The notes under the pieces were generated by a model. That model was given only the letters and a program-made list of their open reading frames with translations. It did no database searches and had not been told where the DNA came from. From Latrodectus hesperus (lineage: Eukaryota > Arthropoda > Arachnida > Araneae > Theridiidae), in assembly GCA_037975125.1 (NCBI GenBank), contig CM075862.1, positions 63,764,078 to 63,828,077 of the forward strand: DNA of 64,000 nucleotides, in the 5' to 3' direction. The translations under genes and the position numbers were made by a program. Of this stretch, positions 24,044 to 36,548 are shown in pieces; positions within the stretch are counted from its first letter, which is position 1, and every line of letters begins with the position of its first letter.

Positions 24044-24446
24044 GTATGAATCATCATCAGCAGCAGCAATGGAATGACAGCCCTTTGTGGGCCTTGGCCT
24101 TCTTCAGAAGTCTCTGCCATTCCGCACCTTTTCTAGAAATCGACCTCCAGTTCTTGACTTTAAGTATGTTGAAGTCTTCTTCCAGACAGCCCTTCCATCT
24201 CTTTTTGGGTCTTCCTCTTGGTCTACTACAGAAAGGGGTGGTGTTGAAGACCTTTATTGGTGTTCTCTCTGTACTCATTTTCATGAGGTGGCCTACCCAT
24301 CTCATTCTAGATAGTTTTATTGATTTAATAATGTCTTCTTCTTCATAGATTTTGTACAGTTCAAAGTTATACCTTTTTCTCCAGGTGTTATTTTCCAGGA
24401 CCGCACCAAAAATAGTTCTTAGGACCTTTCTCTCAAAAATCGCCTA
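24044..24446 (-). pseudogene. 3' terminus of a non-LTR retrotransposon (endonuclease-RT ORF tail)
   Basis: The minus strand is open for about 130 codons from 24446 to the stop at 24057. It encodes the common C-terminal tail of such elements: NTWRKRYNFELYKIYEEED, then RMRWVGHLMKM, then RPRGRPKKRWKGCLEED and VKNWRSISRKGAEWQRLL. The RGRPKKRW motif is the hallmark of this tail. The frame is followed by a short (GAT)n-like tail at 24044-24056, a usual end for RTE- or CR1-type elements. An in-frame stop lies just upstream of 24446, so the polymerase domain is absent. It is a 5'-truncated copy. Confidence 0.8.
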
Positions 24447-25379
24447 TGTTTTCTCTTCCTTTATCGTCAAGGTCTATGTCTCTGAGGCGTAGGTTAGAAC
24501 TGGTTTACCATAGTATAAATAATTCAGGGAATAATTAACGCAAGATTTTTGTACCATGACGTGCTTTATATTCAAGTCATCATCAGATATAACCGTCATT
24601 TTTACAAAAAAGTGAGAGAAGTATCTGTACTTGAGAGTTTATAAGAACTTAAAACTACAGAAATAGGTCTGAAGGTTTCTACTTTGTTCTTCTCAAAGAG
24701 TGTTCAATATTTCTTTTTCCCTATCATCTGTAATTTATGTCAATAAAATGGAATTCATCTATATTAATTTGAGCACCAGCAGTTTTATGTGTTTCCGTCC
24801 GAAGATTTCCCGTTGTAAGCACATTGACCATCTGTTGCTGAAGAGTAGATAGTGACTGAACATTTTAAAGTACATCTCTGAGCGAGACTGAGATGCCGAT
24901 ACTACTGTCCTTCGTAATATTTATTTCTAAAATAATTCTAATACTGAATCAATACTGCATTATGAATACCAAATATATTGTTACGCTTCTAATACTAAGC
25001 TCCAAAAGCTCGAGCGGGTCCAGCTTAGTGGTGCACGTATTATTACGGGTTTATGTATCAGTTGTTACAATGACATTTTCCTTTTTTGAAGTTGACTTAG
25101 GGTTTCACAAAGAAACTCAAATCTGGTAAAATAGTGTAACAAACTACTCAGCTTTGGTTCCGTCACTCGAACTTCTGCTTACGTCTTTCAGGATTGGTGC
25201 AACAATCAGAGACTCAAGAAAAATTGTCCATTTATCCAGGTGATCGGAGATGATATGTTATACGGAGGTGTATAACCATATTACTTAAGTTCACATGTAT
25301 TGATCCATATAAAAATCTTTCCCGTATTTTTTTTTATTCGAAATTCATGTCATTCTGACAATCTGGCATATCTGAGTCA

Positions 25380-25900
25380 AACTGCTCTCGAACTAATCAA
25401 CAATATTCCAAAAACGGTTACTCTTATTTGCACAGATGGTAGAAGGAATGAAAATTTTTGTTTTAGAAATGAGGTCTATATAAGCTCTAAAAACACCTCA
25501 TCTCATATCATAATGAGAAATCAATATGAGATAAGCTGTTCTATCTTTCGTAGTGAATTAATCGCCAAAGAATCTGGACTCAATAGAGTACTAGTTCGAA
25601 AGACATCTGTGTTGGGAGAATAGCTAAAATGTTATTCAATATCCTTCAAATTGGCATGGCGTGAGAGACACTATTGCCGGGGCTATTTTGAACAAGCTGA
25701 AAAGTCTTTAAATCATTCGTGAGACTAACTTTCAGTGGATTCCTTCTCATGTAAACATTGCTAGTAATGCAATTGCAGACAACTTTTCTAAAAATAGGCT
25801 CATATTCTCGACTGCCTTAACCTGACTTTAGAAGATCTCTATGAAGATCTGCTCTATGAAGTTGATATGCTAAAAGCTGCGGGAGTCATGGACTTAGTTT
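25380..25900 (+). pseudogene. Frameshifted RNase H domain of a non-LTR retrotransposon
   Basis: The + strand shows VTLICTDGRRNEN (first catalytic Asp region of RNase H), then IFRSELIAKESGLN (the Glu-containing helix). After a frame break comes TFSGFL in one frame and FQWIPSHVN in another, followed by IADNFSKN (the final Asp region). These are the four RNase H landmarks in order, in at least two frames, with stops at about 25621 and 25908. It is the distal part of a LINE-type ORF2 and is dead. The start of the element is not recognisable upstream. Confidence 0.7.
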
Positions 25901-26306
25901 AGCTTTTCTGACAGTGGCGACTGGCAGCAACAACGACATATTTGTTCCTGTAGTGTTCCATAATCTAAGTCAGGGTTGGGTAAATTTTTCAGGGCCATAA
26001 GTTACTTTTCATTTTATTATTAATATCTTGATTATCTTTAATGACTATCAGGAGTTAACAAATATATTTTTAGGTATGCGGATCATAATATTATACTCGG
26101 GATCACCTAAAAATGTGTTAGTGGTCTACCGATCGTCTATGCCACATACCCATGGTCTATGCCACAAAGAAGTGTAGTAGTAGGAATTCCAAATGTTCAA
26201 CTACACTTTTTCTTACACAAAATAATCTCATTTTTCATCTACAGTCATTGGAACTTTATGTTGTTCATTAGTTAAAAATTCTTTATAATATTCCTCACAT
26301 TATATA

Positions 26307-27579
26307 CACTGCTGGCTATCGTAAATGCAACACCCTGAAAGAAGCATGCAAATAACATGAAATTCACAACATGCAATAGTGGAGGTGAGATATGCAAATG
26401 ATTAGAATTTCAGTGCAGACGCACATCACGCACGCTTGTGGCGCCCTTTCAAAGCACTATTTAAGGCTTGGAGATTTCGACGATTTCAAGTTCGCCAATT
26501 ATTTTTTCTTTTGAGATTTTTTTAAAAACCATCATTTATGCCTTGTAGAAAACAGCGATCATTTTTTGATCAAGTATCCGAGTTCGACAGAGGAAGGATA
26601 GTGGCCAACCGAGATTGAGGATTACCTTTAGGGGAAATTGGTAGTCGTGTTGGATGAAGTCAAACAATTGTAATGCAGATATGTAATCTTTGGATGCAGG
26701 AGGATACGACGGATGCAGGAGGGTCGCATCTACCTTAGTGCACCACTTCACGTGATGACAAGAAAATTGTGCGCATGTCAGTGAGGGATCGCACAGCCAC
26801 ATCACGAATCATAGCACAGCTTATTCAGTCTGTAACGCATCATCCAGTGTCTGCGCGTACCATTCGACCCCGTTTACAGCAGAGTGGTCTGTCCATAACA
26901 CGTCCACTGCTTCGTATACCTTTGACGCACAATCACAGATGTTTCCACCGTCAATGGTGCGAAAAGAGAAGGATGTGGAAGGCAGAATGGAATGAAATTG
27001 TCTTTACTGACGAGTCACGCTTCTGTCTGCAACACAATGATGGCGTCATTCGAGTCTGGAAACTCCGTGGAGAGAGGATGCTGAACAGCTGCTTTATGCA
27101 CCACCACGCTGGTTCTGCATCGGGTATTATGGTATGGGGTGGTATTGGATATCACTCTAGCACTTTTCTAGTACGCATTGTTGGTCCTTTAAAGACCCAG
27201 CACAACATCTCCTAGCGTTGGAACCAGTTCTCTTTCCTGACGTTCAGGGATCTTTTCCGCTGCTAAACTTCAACAGGGTAATGCGTGACCACACATGGCA
27301 CGCATTGTCCAGATCAACTTTGGCTACGTATGGAAGCTGCTTGGTCTGCTGTACCCGAATAACACATCCAAAGTTTCTTTAAATCAATGCCGAGCTGTGG
27401 CAGCAGCGATTTCCTACAATGGCGACTACTCTGCTGGCTACTGATTTTGGCAGAAACTACTTTTAAAGAAGTCTATAAACTTAATCATTTGATACTTGGT
27501 CAACATGTAATCTACAAAATAAATCTTTTTGTGATATCTCTTGTCTTTCTTGGTGTTGCAATTTGGATGACTAGTAATG
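26307..27579 (+). mobile_element. Tc1-like transposon, full-length but inactive
   Basis: Both ends are present: CACTGCTGGCTATCGTAAAT after TA on the left, and a degraded complementary end at 27550-27579 before TA on the right, about 1273 bp in all. The transposase is on the + strand. Its N-terminal part contains stop codons (about 26619 and 26660). The 148-codon frame 26769-27215 covers the second helix-turn-helix region and the first catalytic Asp (VFTDESRF), then MVWGGIGYHS. The segment around the second catalytic Asp is corrupted and frameshifted after 27215. The orientation is opposite to the other Tc1 copies here. Confidence 0.85.
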
Positions 27580-27581
27580 TA

Positions 27582-29360
27582 TATGGAGTATGTTAGTATA
27601 GATGCAGCTACATATAACTAACATATTCGAAGTATAATTTTTGATGGTCTTAGAATACACAGATAAAGGTAGATTTTAAGATATAAAATAATCTTACGAT
27701 AAAAAACTATCTTGCATGCTTACTTTTAGCTGCTGCTGAAAGCAATATACTTATGAACCTTTATATCCATATGTACGATGAACTGTAATTAAAATGTCTT
27801 AGACGTTAATTACGTATTTTGACCACTAGCTATGTTATACGTGCTTAAAAGCGATCATAAATATATTAGTAATCAAGAAAATAGAAATATGCAATACTAT
27901 TTTCTGTCTTTATATTACTTTAAATACATTAATAATATCAGTGGCATACAGAAAGAATTTTTTTCACAAATAAGATCGTATTGTTTTGTATAAACGACAT
28001 AATTTTAAAGACAAAACCAAATGATTTTCATTTTATAAAAAAATGCTCTGTTTGTTTGCTCTGAAATGAATTTTTCTTAAATAAAATCACATTTGTTTAA
28101 AAATTATGGACACATTATTTTGTTCCCCATATTTTCTAGGAAATTATGTTCGTTTTTCTTAAAAAAACATTATGATTTTTGTTGTAGACAAAATTCATTC
28201 TTCTTGATTTTTCGTAAAAAAATTTAAATTATAAGAAATTAAATACCCTAATGAAAATTTAAGATAAAGAATACAAGGAAATTTTGATTTAACTGCCACA
28301 AATTTCAACTAGGAAGTAACGACCATGAAGCTATAAAAAGTAAAAAGCACAATATTTATTGGAAATAAACAATTCTATAACACGTATGAAACTTCCTTCA
28401 CTTCTTTACGTAATCCCCTCTTATACTTAAAAATAGTGTTTCGTACACAGTTGCAGAATTCTTATGTTGTACTCTTCTGCCACTAGTTCATTAAGCCAAA
28501 AAGTCTCTATATTTCATGATAAAAGTAGTCAAGATAGAAAATCAAGTCTTTTTTTTGATATTCTTAGAAAACTACAGACGAGATATCAAAAACAGGTGGT
28601 TAGAGACGGTTTCTGGATGAATTAGGCCTCTTCATACCTTTTATCACAATCTTATTGCTACTTCAGCTCTAATATTGATGGATCGATGTAGAAGGAGAGA
28701 TTTTGATGGTTCAGGCCCTATTTTTTTAGAATGAGTTAAGATTTTTTTAAGACTTTTTGATAAACTTTTAGGATTTTTCACCTTTTACCAAAACTAAACA
28801 AATTTCTAAGTGACAAATTTTTGGAAGTAAAAAAAGTTGGAGAATGGAGTGTTTGGCTTAATCAACTGACAGTAAAAAAATATAATGGGAACAATGCTAT
28901 AAGTGTTTGAATATAGGAAATAATTTTGTAGAGAAATGAAGGAAACTACATCTATGTACAAGAGTTCTCTCTTTTTCTCAATAGATATCGTACTCATTTT
29001 TTAAAATGTAGGTAGGTAGGTTATAGCGGACACATTTGGAGCTTTATGCTAAATTGCTTGTAGCCTACATTGAAGAAGATATCTGAAGATGATTTCCAGT
29101 CACTTGACTAACATTATTTAAGAAAAGTCTATTGAAAGCTTTTAATTAATCTGTGAACACACACACTAAGAAAACACGTCTTGACATAAGCAGATAATTC
29201 GCATTATCAAAATTTGTGATAGAGGACAGTTCAAGGATTTTAGCTGTAGCAAATTTCACTTTTTAAAATCTTTTTGATAGTCGTAGAAATTCGCAACAAG
29301 CAAGAATTTTTAATTCTAGATTTGAAGATACTTCAAATACCCAAGAGAATGATAATGCTC
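27582..29360. other. AT-rich region without a recognised gene
   Basis: I see no convincing ORF, splice pattern or repeat in this interval. Confidence 0.6.
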
Positions 29361-29677
29361 CTATTCCTGATTTTTTCGTAACTGGTTCCTCAGATGTTCG
29401 CATAAAGGAGAGTCTAGGAAAATATGATCTATGGTTTCAGATTCAACGCATTGACAACGATCTGTATGCCAGAGGTTAGACCTAAATAGAACCGAATTGG
29501 TAGGGAAAGATCTTGTTCTAGCTCTGGCCAGCCATACGTTTTCCAGTCGGGATTCGGTTAACAGCCTATGATTTTTGCGAATAGATGTGAGATGAGTGAA
29601 CGCTTCAGCATACTTGCAATTTTTCCATTGATATGAGTCTTTCTTTATTTTTCTAAATTTAAATGATCGTTATTTCC
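29361..29677 (-). pseudogene. C-terminal remnant of a non-LTR retrotransposon ORF
   Basis: The minus strand is open for about 105 codons, ending at the stop at 29361-29363, without a start codon. It reads WLARARTRSFPTNSVLFRSN, then a zinc-like CQC-x7-H-x7-C pattern around ESETIDHIFLDSPLCEHL. This arrangement, a basic helix followed by C-x-C...H...C, is the normal C-terminus of LINE-type ORF2 proteins after RNase H. It differs from the tails at 4523 and 6466, so it is a third lineage. There is no polymerase upstream. Confidence 0.65.
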
Positions 29678-30418
29678 TGGATGGTGGATCCTTGTAGTAT
29701 GAGAATGAATTTGCCTGGGAGATTTTAAAAGAAGTTTCATCAAATGATAACAAATGGAACGGATAACAAAGAAGAGATTTTTATATTCCGTTTGCAGAGT
29801 AAAGATCTTGCAGTAAAATTAAGTTGATAAAATATTACATGAATTCATCATACTAGAATAATTACTATTAAGAGAAAACTTAAATTTAAATAAAAATCAT
29901 AAAAATAAAATGAAACATTTAGAAATATGTGCCATATATCAGCTGTCGTCCTTAAAATCCTAAAGATTATTTTTTTATAGAATTGCGTATGTATTATTAT
30001 ATTTGTGTGATTAATCATTTGTAAAAAGAGCTGTTCAATTCTTTCTTCCTAGTAATATAATTTTACCATCCACTTCTATATTTTGAATTCTATTTTTATT
30101 AAGCATTCATTAGAGTTATAATTCTTTAGTTTTTGGATTTCTACTGATGTTCAACTTTCTTAAATAGAAAAATGAGAGATATCAATTAAAGTTTTGTATA
30201 GGTTAAATTTTGTACAAATAAGTTTTGTACAGGTTGGTAGAATAATTTCTTGGTTGTTCGGATCAATTATCTAATCTACATGATTGCAAGGTAAATTACT
30301 CACCAATAAATATTCATTATGAACAAATGGAGAAGAATTTTGAAAGTGATTTGGTTATATATCATAGCAGCATTTAAGGGAATAAATATAAATAATAAAA
30401 TTACTATATAAAAAAGGG

Positions 30419-30422
<4 letters not shown>

Positions 30423-30461
<39 letters not shown>
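30423..30461 (+). repeat. (AT)n microsatellite
   Basis: A pure AT dinucleotide tract of about 39 bp. Confidence 0.95.
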
Positions 30462-30463
<2 letters not shown>

Positions 30464-30659
30464 TGAAAATTTAAATATAAATTCATAAATATTTAAATAC
30501 AAAGATTAACAATCCCAGTTAACTGATTATTAACATTAACCTTTATAATTAAATATTTACGAACTTATATTTTCTAACAGTGATCCATTCTCAACAATTT
30601 CAAAATTTCGGAATTATCCAAAATGCCAAAATGATCAAATGAATGATAAAACCAGTAGT

Positions 30660-31560
30660 GTAGCTACCATTGTTGGCTATAATCATTGCCACATGTCTAT
30701 GAATATAATCAAATAAGCCTTGAAAGCATGCAGTCCACATGGCTTCCGCATATCGTCAAAGTTGATGTGGGTGTAACAGCGGATGTATCCTGGGTCAGTG
30801 GTTGAAAAAGCATGAACCACGCGTTATCGATTGGCCATAGATTGGGAGAAAGCAGGCAAAGGAAGAAATTCAATTTGATGGGTAAAGAAGGAATATTGAA
30901 CATTGCCTGCCACGCGTAGTCACGCATTATGCTGTAGTTGTTGCACCAGCATGTTTTCCTGTACTGAACCGTGGGGTTCTACCTGTTAGAAGCAGCTGGG
31001 TGGAATCTTCGTGATTTTGGAGGAAAGACCAAGCAGAAAACCTCTAATATTTGACCTGCAACCCCTAGAGGTATCTTTTCCCTTGGGGGACATTGAAATC
31101 ATGACATATTTAACGTGTCCACACGCCTTTAGCGAACACGACAGATTTTTGGTTAATCTGGGATTCAAATTCACTATCTTCTGATAATGAGAACGACACC
31201 CTCACCAAACACGCCACCATGTTTCATTAACTAACCTGTGAAATATGTGTTAAATATATGGGTAAATCACGGGTTCCAACACCCCAGAGGTGTAGCGTTG
31301 CCTGTTCAGTGTACTGACAATGCGTTTTAACAGGATAAGGGAGGAAAATTCAATAGCATCGCAAACCATAATACCAAGTACAGAACCCAGGTGATGTTGT
31401 TGAGGAATCCAGAACTGCCATGCGCAGAATATACCTATCGCCACGTGCACTAATACAATGAGATGTGTGTGATCAAACCCATTGGTCCGCTGTTCCTTCC
31501 GATATCCCGGTATTTCAGATGTGGAACCCAGTTGCTTGGTTTCATTTAGTATGAGCACTG
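30660..31560 (-). mobile_element. Tc1-like transposon remnant interrupted by a SINE
   Basis: On the minus strand, 31250-31520 gives LGSVLGIMVCDAIEFSS and LNRQRYTSGVLEPVI, the mid-part of a Tc1 transposase. After the SINE, 30709-30940 gives RDYAWQAMF and LLSPNLWPIDNAW, the equivalent of the SPDLxPIENxW catalytic region. The catalytic Glu position reads Asp (PIDN). Both termini are missing. It is highly diverged from the copies at 34298 and 43283. Confidence 0.7.
30942..31215 (-). mobile_element. tRNA-derived SINE, family B, near full length
   Basis: Read on the minus strand it runs from a tRNA-like head (ATGGTGGCGTGTTTGGTG, B box AATTTGAATCCC) through the family body to the 3' end AGGAAAACATGCTGGTGCAAC, with a short CAAC tail. 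It matches the copy at 54185 throughout. It sits inside Tc1-derived sequence. I could not define its target duplication. Confidence 0.8.
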
Positions 31561-31683
31561 GATTCTAAAAAAGACTATTTCCAATCCCTGTAACCAACTA
31601 ATCTTTCTCAGTAGAACATATAACTTAGCTTTGAAATATTTCGATGTTTTTACGAAGCATTATTAAACCGTCAAAGAGACTTT

Positions 31684-31722
31684 GGAGAGAGAGAGAGAAA
31701 GGAGAGAAAGAAAGAGAGAAAG
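31684..31722 (+). repeat. (GA)n/(GAAA)n purine microsatellite
   Basis: An imperfect purine tract of GAGA and GAAAGA units. The small ORF over it (31682-31876) is an artefact of this tract and the neighbouring SINE. Confidence 0.9.
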
Positions 31723-31803
31723 AGGTTCGTTTCACACAAATGCTTTTCGGAGAATACTTGCAAAAAAGTTTAAGCAAATGATGAATACATTTTTAAAAAG
31801 AGG

Positions 31804-32181
31804 TGTTGTTGTTACTTATGACACTAGGACAAGCCAAGCTCGCTATGCTGTTGGCTATGAGCATTTTAGTCAGTAGGGTAAGTCTTTCGTTTATACCAGA
31901 GCACCACGAAGGTGAAAGTACGACTTTGCCCTAAACTCTTCCGATAGATGACACCACCAGAGGATCCTCTCCCTCAATTTTGATATTGATGTGGAGAGGA
32001 AGGAAACTTTCTCCAGACCATTACACCCAGGGTAACTGCTCAACGAACGACCACAGGACTTTCTATTCCACAGATTTAACGAGCACGTATATCGCATGTA
32101 CTCGGTGGGTCTTTGGCGGCATTGGGAACTCCGCAGTTCCGGACGGAAGGCCGATGCCCTAACCACTAAGCTGCCATGGCT
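31804..32181 (-). mobile_element. tRNA-derived SINE, family C, full length
   Basis: On the minus strand the head reads AGCCATGGCAGCTTAGTGG; the B box region is more decayed than in the copy at 12794. The body is homologous and ends in an (AAC)n tail (GTTGTTGTT on +). The flanks carry TTTTTAAAAA at 31790-31799 and again just after 32181, a likely 10-bp target duplication, though of low complexity. The open frames at 31891-32166 (-) and 31980-32162 (+) are SINE body. Confidence 0.85.
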
Positions 32182-32189
32182 TTTTTAAA

Positions 32190-34297
32190 AATAAGTTAAA
32201 TTAATATATAATTGTAATTATTAAATTTAAGAAAATTTCTAAAAGCTTAAAATTGTTTAACCTTAGATAACTAAATGCGGTTTTACTTAATTTTAGGTCA
32301 TTAATTATTTAACGCTTACTCTGAACACAATAACTTTCAAATATTGGAGTTGCAACAGTAAAAGCATTGAAATATTTAACACGAATTCACAAGCAGGTAA
32401 AAGTGGTTCGATGGATAAAAGTGAATATAATATAAACATGATCCTGTTGAATATGAGTTTAAGTATTTTATTTCTTGCCAAAAGCTTATAGAAAATTTTT
32501 TTCTCTTTGATCAAAGCAAAATATCTGATTTTTGGTGCCACCTAACAAATTTTTTGGGAACACAATTTTTAATTATCAGCATGTAAAGAATATAATAATA
32601 CTGCAAATAAAACTAGTTTAAATTACATATCATACTTTATCAACCATCAGTAATTGTAGATATTATTTAAATTTTCAGTGCTGTTAAATGACAGCTAACG
32701 AAATCTTCAATTTAAGTTTCATCAAGTGCTATGCGCCATTTATATTGGAGACATGGACATCATCTCGGATTGAGAATGTTATGCGTGAAATAACAGTTTA
32801 TTGAAATTAACTTATTAATTATTCGCACGAAAGTGTTAATTAAAAACAAATTAGGTATAAGAACTTATTGTTTTACATATTTAATATAATTTAATTGCAA
32901 ATAAATTATTCAAAAAAGCAAATTTAATGAAATTATTACATAATAAAAATGTATACAGTCCTGTTTAAAATTGGAAATTTATTATTAATTTCTCTCTCTC
33001 ATTCTTGATTAATATTTTTTTGACATTCATCAGATTTTCAGAATTATTTATTTCCCCAATTCTTTATAAAATGCTACATCGAAATATTTTGAATTAGGAA
33101 GTTCATAGCTTTTAAATTTTTAGAAATTTCCCTTATATTTAATGCAAGTGATTATTAATAGTTCATTTATATCGAAGAAAATTATTATATTCACTTCTAA
33201 AAATAAGGAAATTAAAAACTATCAGATTCGATTGCACTAATATTGACCTTTTTATGAATGAAAAATGATTTTTATAAAAAAAATTTATTATTTCAGTCAT
33301 TTAAAATCATTTGAATTTGAATTTTAAATTAAAAATATTAATAAAACCAAAAATGAAAATATTAAAAAAATGTCAATGTAATTGAACTTAAATATTTATT
33401 CACATTATATACAATTAATGTTTTTAAAAGAAATACAAGTTAAAACTTAAAAAAAAATTTCCTCGTCCCAACAATTTAGTACTCGTAAGTGAATCAACTC
33501 AGCTAACCAAATCACATTTAAATTTAGCACTTTGCACTTTAATTTAACTACGTGTTTTTTAGAAGTCGGAAGGGAACATTGATTTTTGATCCAGATACGT
33601 GACCAACTATTCACCCTTTCTATTTTCTTCTCGTTAGTACAGCACATTTTCTGGTTCTGCTACAAAATAGGAAAAGTTCTTCCAACAGAGCCGAAGTTAA
33701 AAGTTTTTTAAATTTAATGATTGCTGTGATTTGTACAGCTTAAGAATAAGTAAATACTCGTTTATAATTTTTTATATAAAATATTTATAAGAGGATCTTA
33801 ATTATTTCTTAAATAGTCAAAATAATAAATGTTTTAAATTAATCTCACATCTTTTGTCTAAACAAAATACATGACAATACGAAATATTCTTGTACATTTC
33901 TGAAAACAAATAAAAATAACATATATTTTTTAATAATACAGCTTAAAATTTCTGTAAAATAAATACATTTTTTAAGTATTATTATTTATGGCAAAATATT
34001 TAAACTAATTCTGATAATATTACATTTAATATACTGAAACAATTATTTTTTATTTAGTTAATATTTGTTACAAAATTTACAGTTTGAGAATATTTGAATA
34101 AAATTTCTTATTTGAATATATTTGAATAAATATTGCTTATTTGATCTTCAATAATATTATTTTTAAGGAATTCTAAAATTATTGACTTTCTATATATATC
34201 TTTCAAGCATTGGATAAAGTAAAATCATTTTTATGATACGCGAATTCATTTAAGAAATAGATATGCAAAATAGAAAACATATTTATTGAAAAACCTA
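32190..34297. other. AT-rich region without a recognised gene
   Basis: Only short AT-rich ORFs with no family resemblance (for example 32305-32541 and 33447-33647 on the minus strand). Confidence 0.6.
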
Positions 34298-35760
34298 CAC
34301 TGCTGGCCACCCAAATTGCAACACCAAGAAAGGCAAGAAATATCACAACAATATTTATTTTGTAGATAACATGTTGACCAAGTATCAAATGATTAAATTT
34401 ATAGATTTCTGTGAAGTGTGGTTCCGGCCAAAATCCGTAGCCAGAGTAGCTGCCATTGTTGGAAATAACTGCTGCCACACGCTTCAGCATTGATTCAAAG
34501 AGATTTTGGAGGTGTTATTAGGGTACAGCAGACCAAGCATCCACACGTTGCCAAAGTTAATCTGGTGTGGCAGCTGGGGATGAAATTTGGGTTAATCGTA
34601 GAACAACCATGGACCACATATTTTCTATAGGTGAAAGATCCTGATAGCGAGCCAGCCAGAGAATCAATGGCAATTGACGAAGAACCTTTGGACAATGCGT
34701 GCCATGTGAGGTTGCGCAATATCCTGATGAACTATGGTTGTGGGCAAGTCCTGAAGGTAAGGGAAGATAACTGGCTCTAACATCTCGGAGATGTAGCGCT
34801 GGCTGTTTAAAGTGCCGACAATGCATGCTAGAGTAGTACGAGAGAGATAGCCAATACCACCCCATACTATAATACCTGGTACAGGACCAATGTGGCGGTA
34901 CATAAATCAGATATTCAGCATTCTCTTTCTACGGTGTCATCAGACTCGAATACGTCCATCGTGGTGTTGCAGACAGAAGTGTGACTCGTTAGTAATCATC
35001 TAATAAACCGTCCCGCCCTAAGGCATTCGGCATTGACTCGTTAGTAAAGACAATTTAATTCCATTCTGCCGTTCACATCCTTCTTTCATCGCACCGCACC
35101 AATGGCGGCGAAGATGTCTGAGTTTTTGCGTCAAGGGTAGATGAAGCAATGGACGTCTTGCGGACAGACTACTCCGCTTTAAACGGAGTCAAACTGTACG
35201 CGCTGACACTGGAAGATGCGCTACAGACTGAATGTGCTGTGCTATGGTTCGTGATGTTGCTGAGCGATCCATCACTAGCATGCACACAATTTACTTGTTA
35301 CGACGTGAAGTGGTGCACTGAGGTGGATGCCATCGAATATGTCGGTCTGTCTCCTGCATCCAACGATACCAAACAACGCATTACAGTTGTTTGGTTTCGT
35401 CCAACATGACTACTGATTTCCCTGAAAGATAATCCACGATCTCGATTGGCCATCATCCTTCCTCTGTTTAACTCAGATACTTGATCAAAAAATGATCGCT
35501 GTTTTCTACAAGGCCTAACTGATCGTTAAAGAGAAAGAGAGAAAGAGAAAGAGAGAAAAAAAAAAACAATATCCGAACATGAAATTGTCGAAATCTCCAA
35601 ACCTTAAATAGCGCTTTGAAGTGGCGTCACAGGCGCGCATGATGTGCGCCTGCGCGGAAATTCTAATTATTTGCATATCACTCCTCTGCTTAATGTATGT
35701 TGTAAATTTCATGTTATTTTCATGCTTCCTTCAGGGTGTTGCATTTACAGTGGACAGCAG
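34298..35760 (-). mobile_element. Tc1-like transposon, both ends present, transposase broken
   Basis: This 1463-bp element lies between TA dinucleotides. The left end is CACTGCTGGCCACCCAAATT and the right end the degraded complement at 35734-35760. On the minus strand, recognisable pieces lie in different frames: GPVPGIIVWGGIGYLS and LNSQRYISEMLEPVIFPYLQ, then QDIAQPHMARIVQRFF (second catalytic Asp region), then QDLSPIENMWSM (Glu of the DD34E triad). Frameshifts separate them. An (AGAAAG)n purine expansion lies at 35529-35562, and a 39-bp insert with its own target duplication at 34995. Confidence 0.85.
34995..35033. mobile_element. 39-bp insert with 13-bp target duplication inside a Tc1 copy
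   Basis: The motif TGACTCGTTAGTA occurs at 34982-34994 and again at 35034-35046, flanking 39 bp that the paralogous copy at 43283 lacks. On the minus strand the insert ends in TTATTAGATGAT, like a short (GAT)n LINE tail. It therefore looks like an extremely 5'-truncated retroposon insertion. Confidence 0.7.
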
Positions 35761-35762
35761 TA

Positions 35763-36546
35763 TATATGGTTATATACAAGTATATGTAAAGCTTCTTTTA
35801 CTTCCCTACATATTTATCTTCAAAATTAAAAATTTATCATATCTGTTCATCAACCAATTAGAACTCCCATCACATCATATGAAGCTTCTTTTACTTCTCT
35901 ACATAATTTTCTCCAAAATTAACCGTATATCGTATCTATTCATCTCAGCCTCAGTATATCTTATATATAGCCCACTTTTTCTAGAAATATTCTTTCATTT
36001 CTCTATATAATTACCTCCAACATTAAACATTCATTACATCTATTCATCCCCCTCAGAATTACCAGTCTTCAGTCACCAGTTAATTAAGCGAAGTTAATAT
36101 TTCGGTTCATACTGAAAATTCAGTTCATAGGATAGGGTTAAATCTTTAAAGTTACATTCTTGAATAAAATATTAAGAAGAAATTACGTGAAAAAGCAAAC
36201 TTTCTTATGGAAATCGCTCTCTCTATGATTTCTACCCGCTTTCACATTGCTGATGCAACGTAGGAATTATTAAAGCAATTTGGAAGGTAAAATTTTTACA
36301 GTTCGGTTCTTTCGCTTCCAGTAATTTCATTTTAGCTAGGTTACATGGAATTCAGCTCGGTTAGAATTTCTGTTTGATAACATTTTGAAAATGATAAAAA
36401 AAATTGGAGAATGCAGTTTAAACACTTATGAGCTTACTGAAATTTCGATAGGAGAGTATAACATAGGAATTCGGATACTAGAGTGATTAAGGCTTAAATG
36501 AAGCGATAGTGTGAAATTGTGAAGAAACTTTCATGTTTATATCATA
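35763..36546. other. Intergenic region between two transposons
   Basis: Diverged direct repetitions of a segment with CTTCTTTTACTTC and a CATATCTGTTCATC-like motif occur at 35790-36050, with spacing of about 90-100 bp. The rest is AT-rich. I see no gene. Confidence 0.5.
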
Positions 36547-36548
36547 TA

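Noticed and set aside
25975..26175. CAGGGTTGGGTAAATTTTTC ... GGTCTATGCCAC segment resembling an hAT-type end
   Set aside because: The resemblance is from memory only, and I see neither a matching opposite end nor a target duplication.
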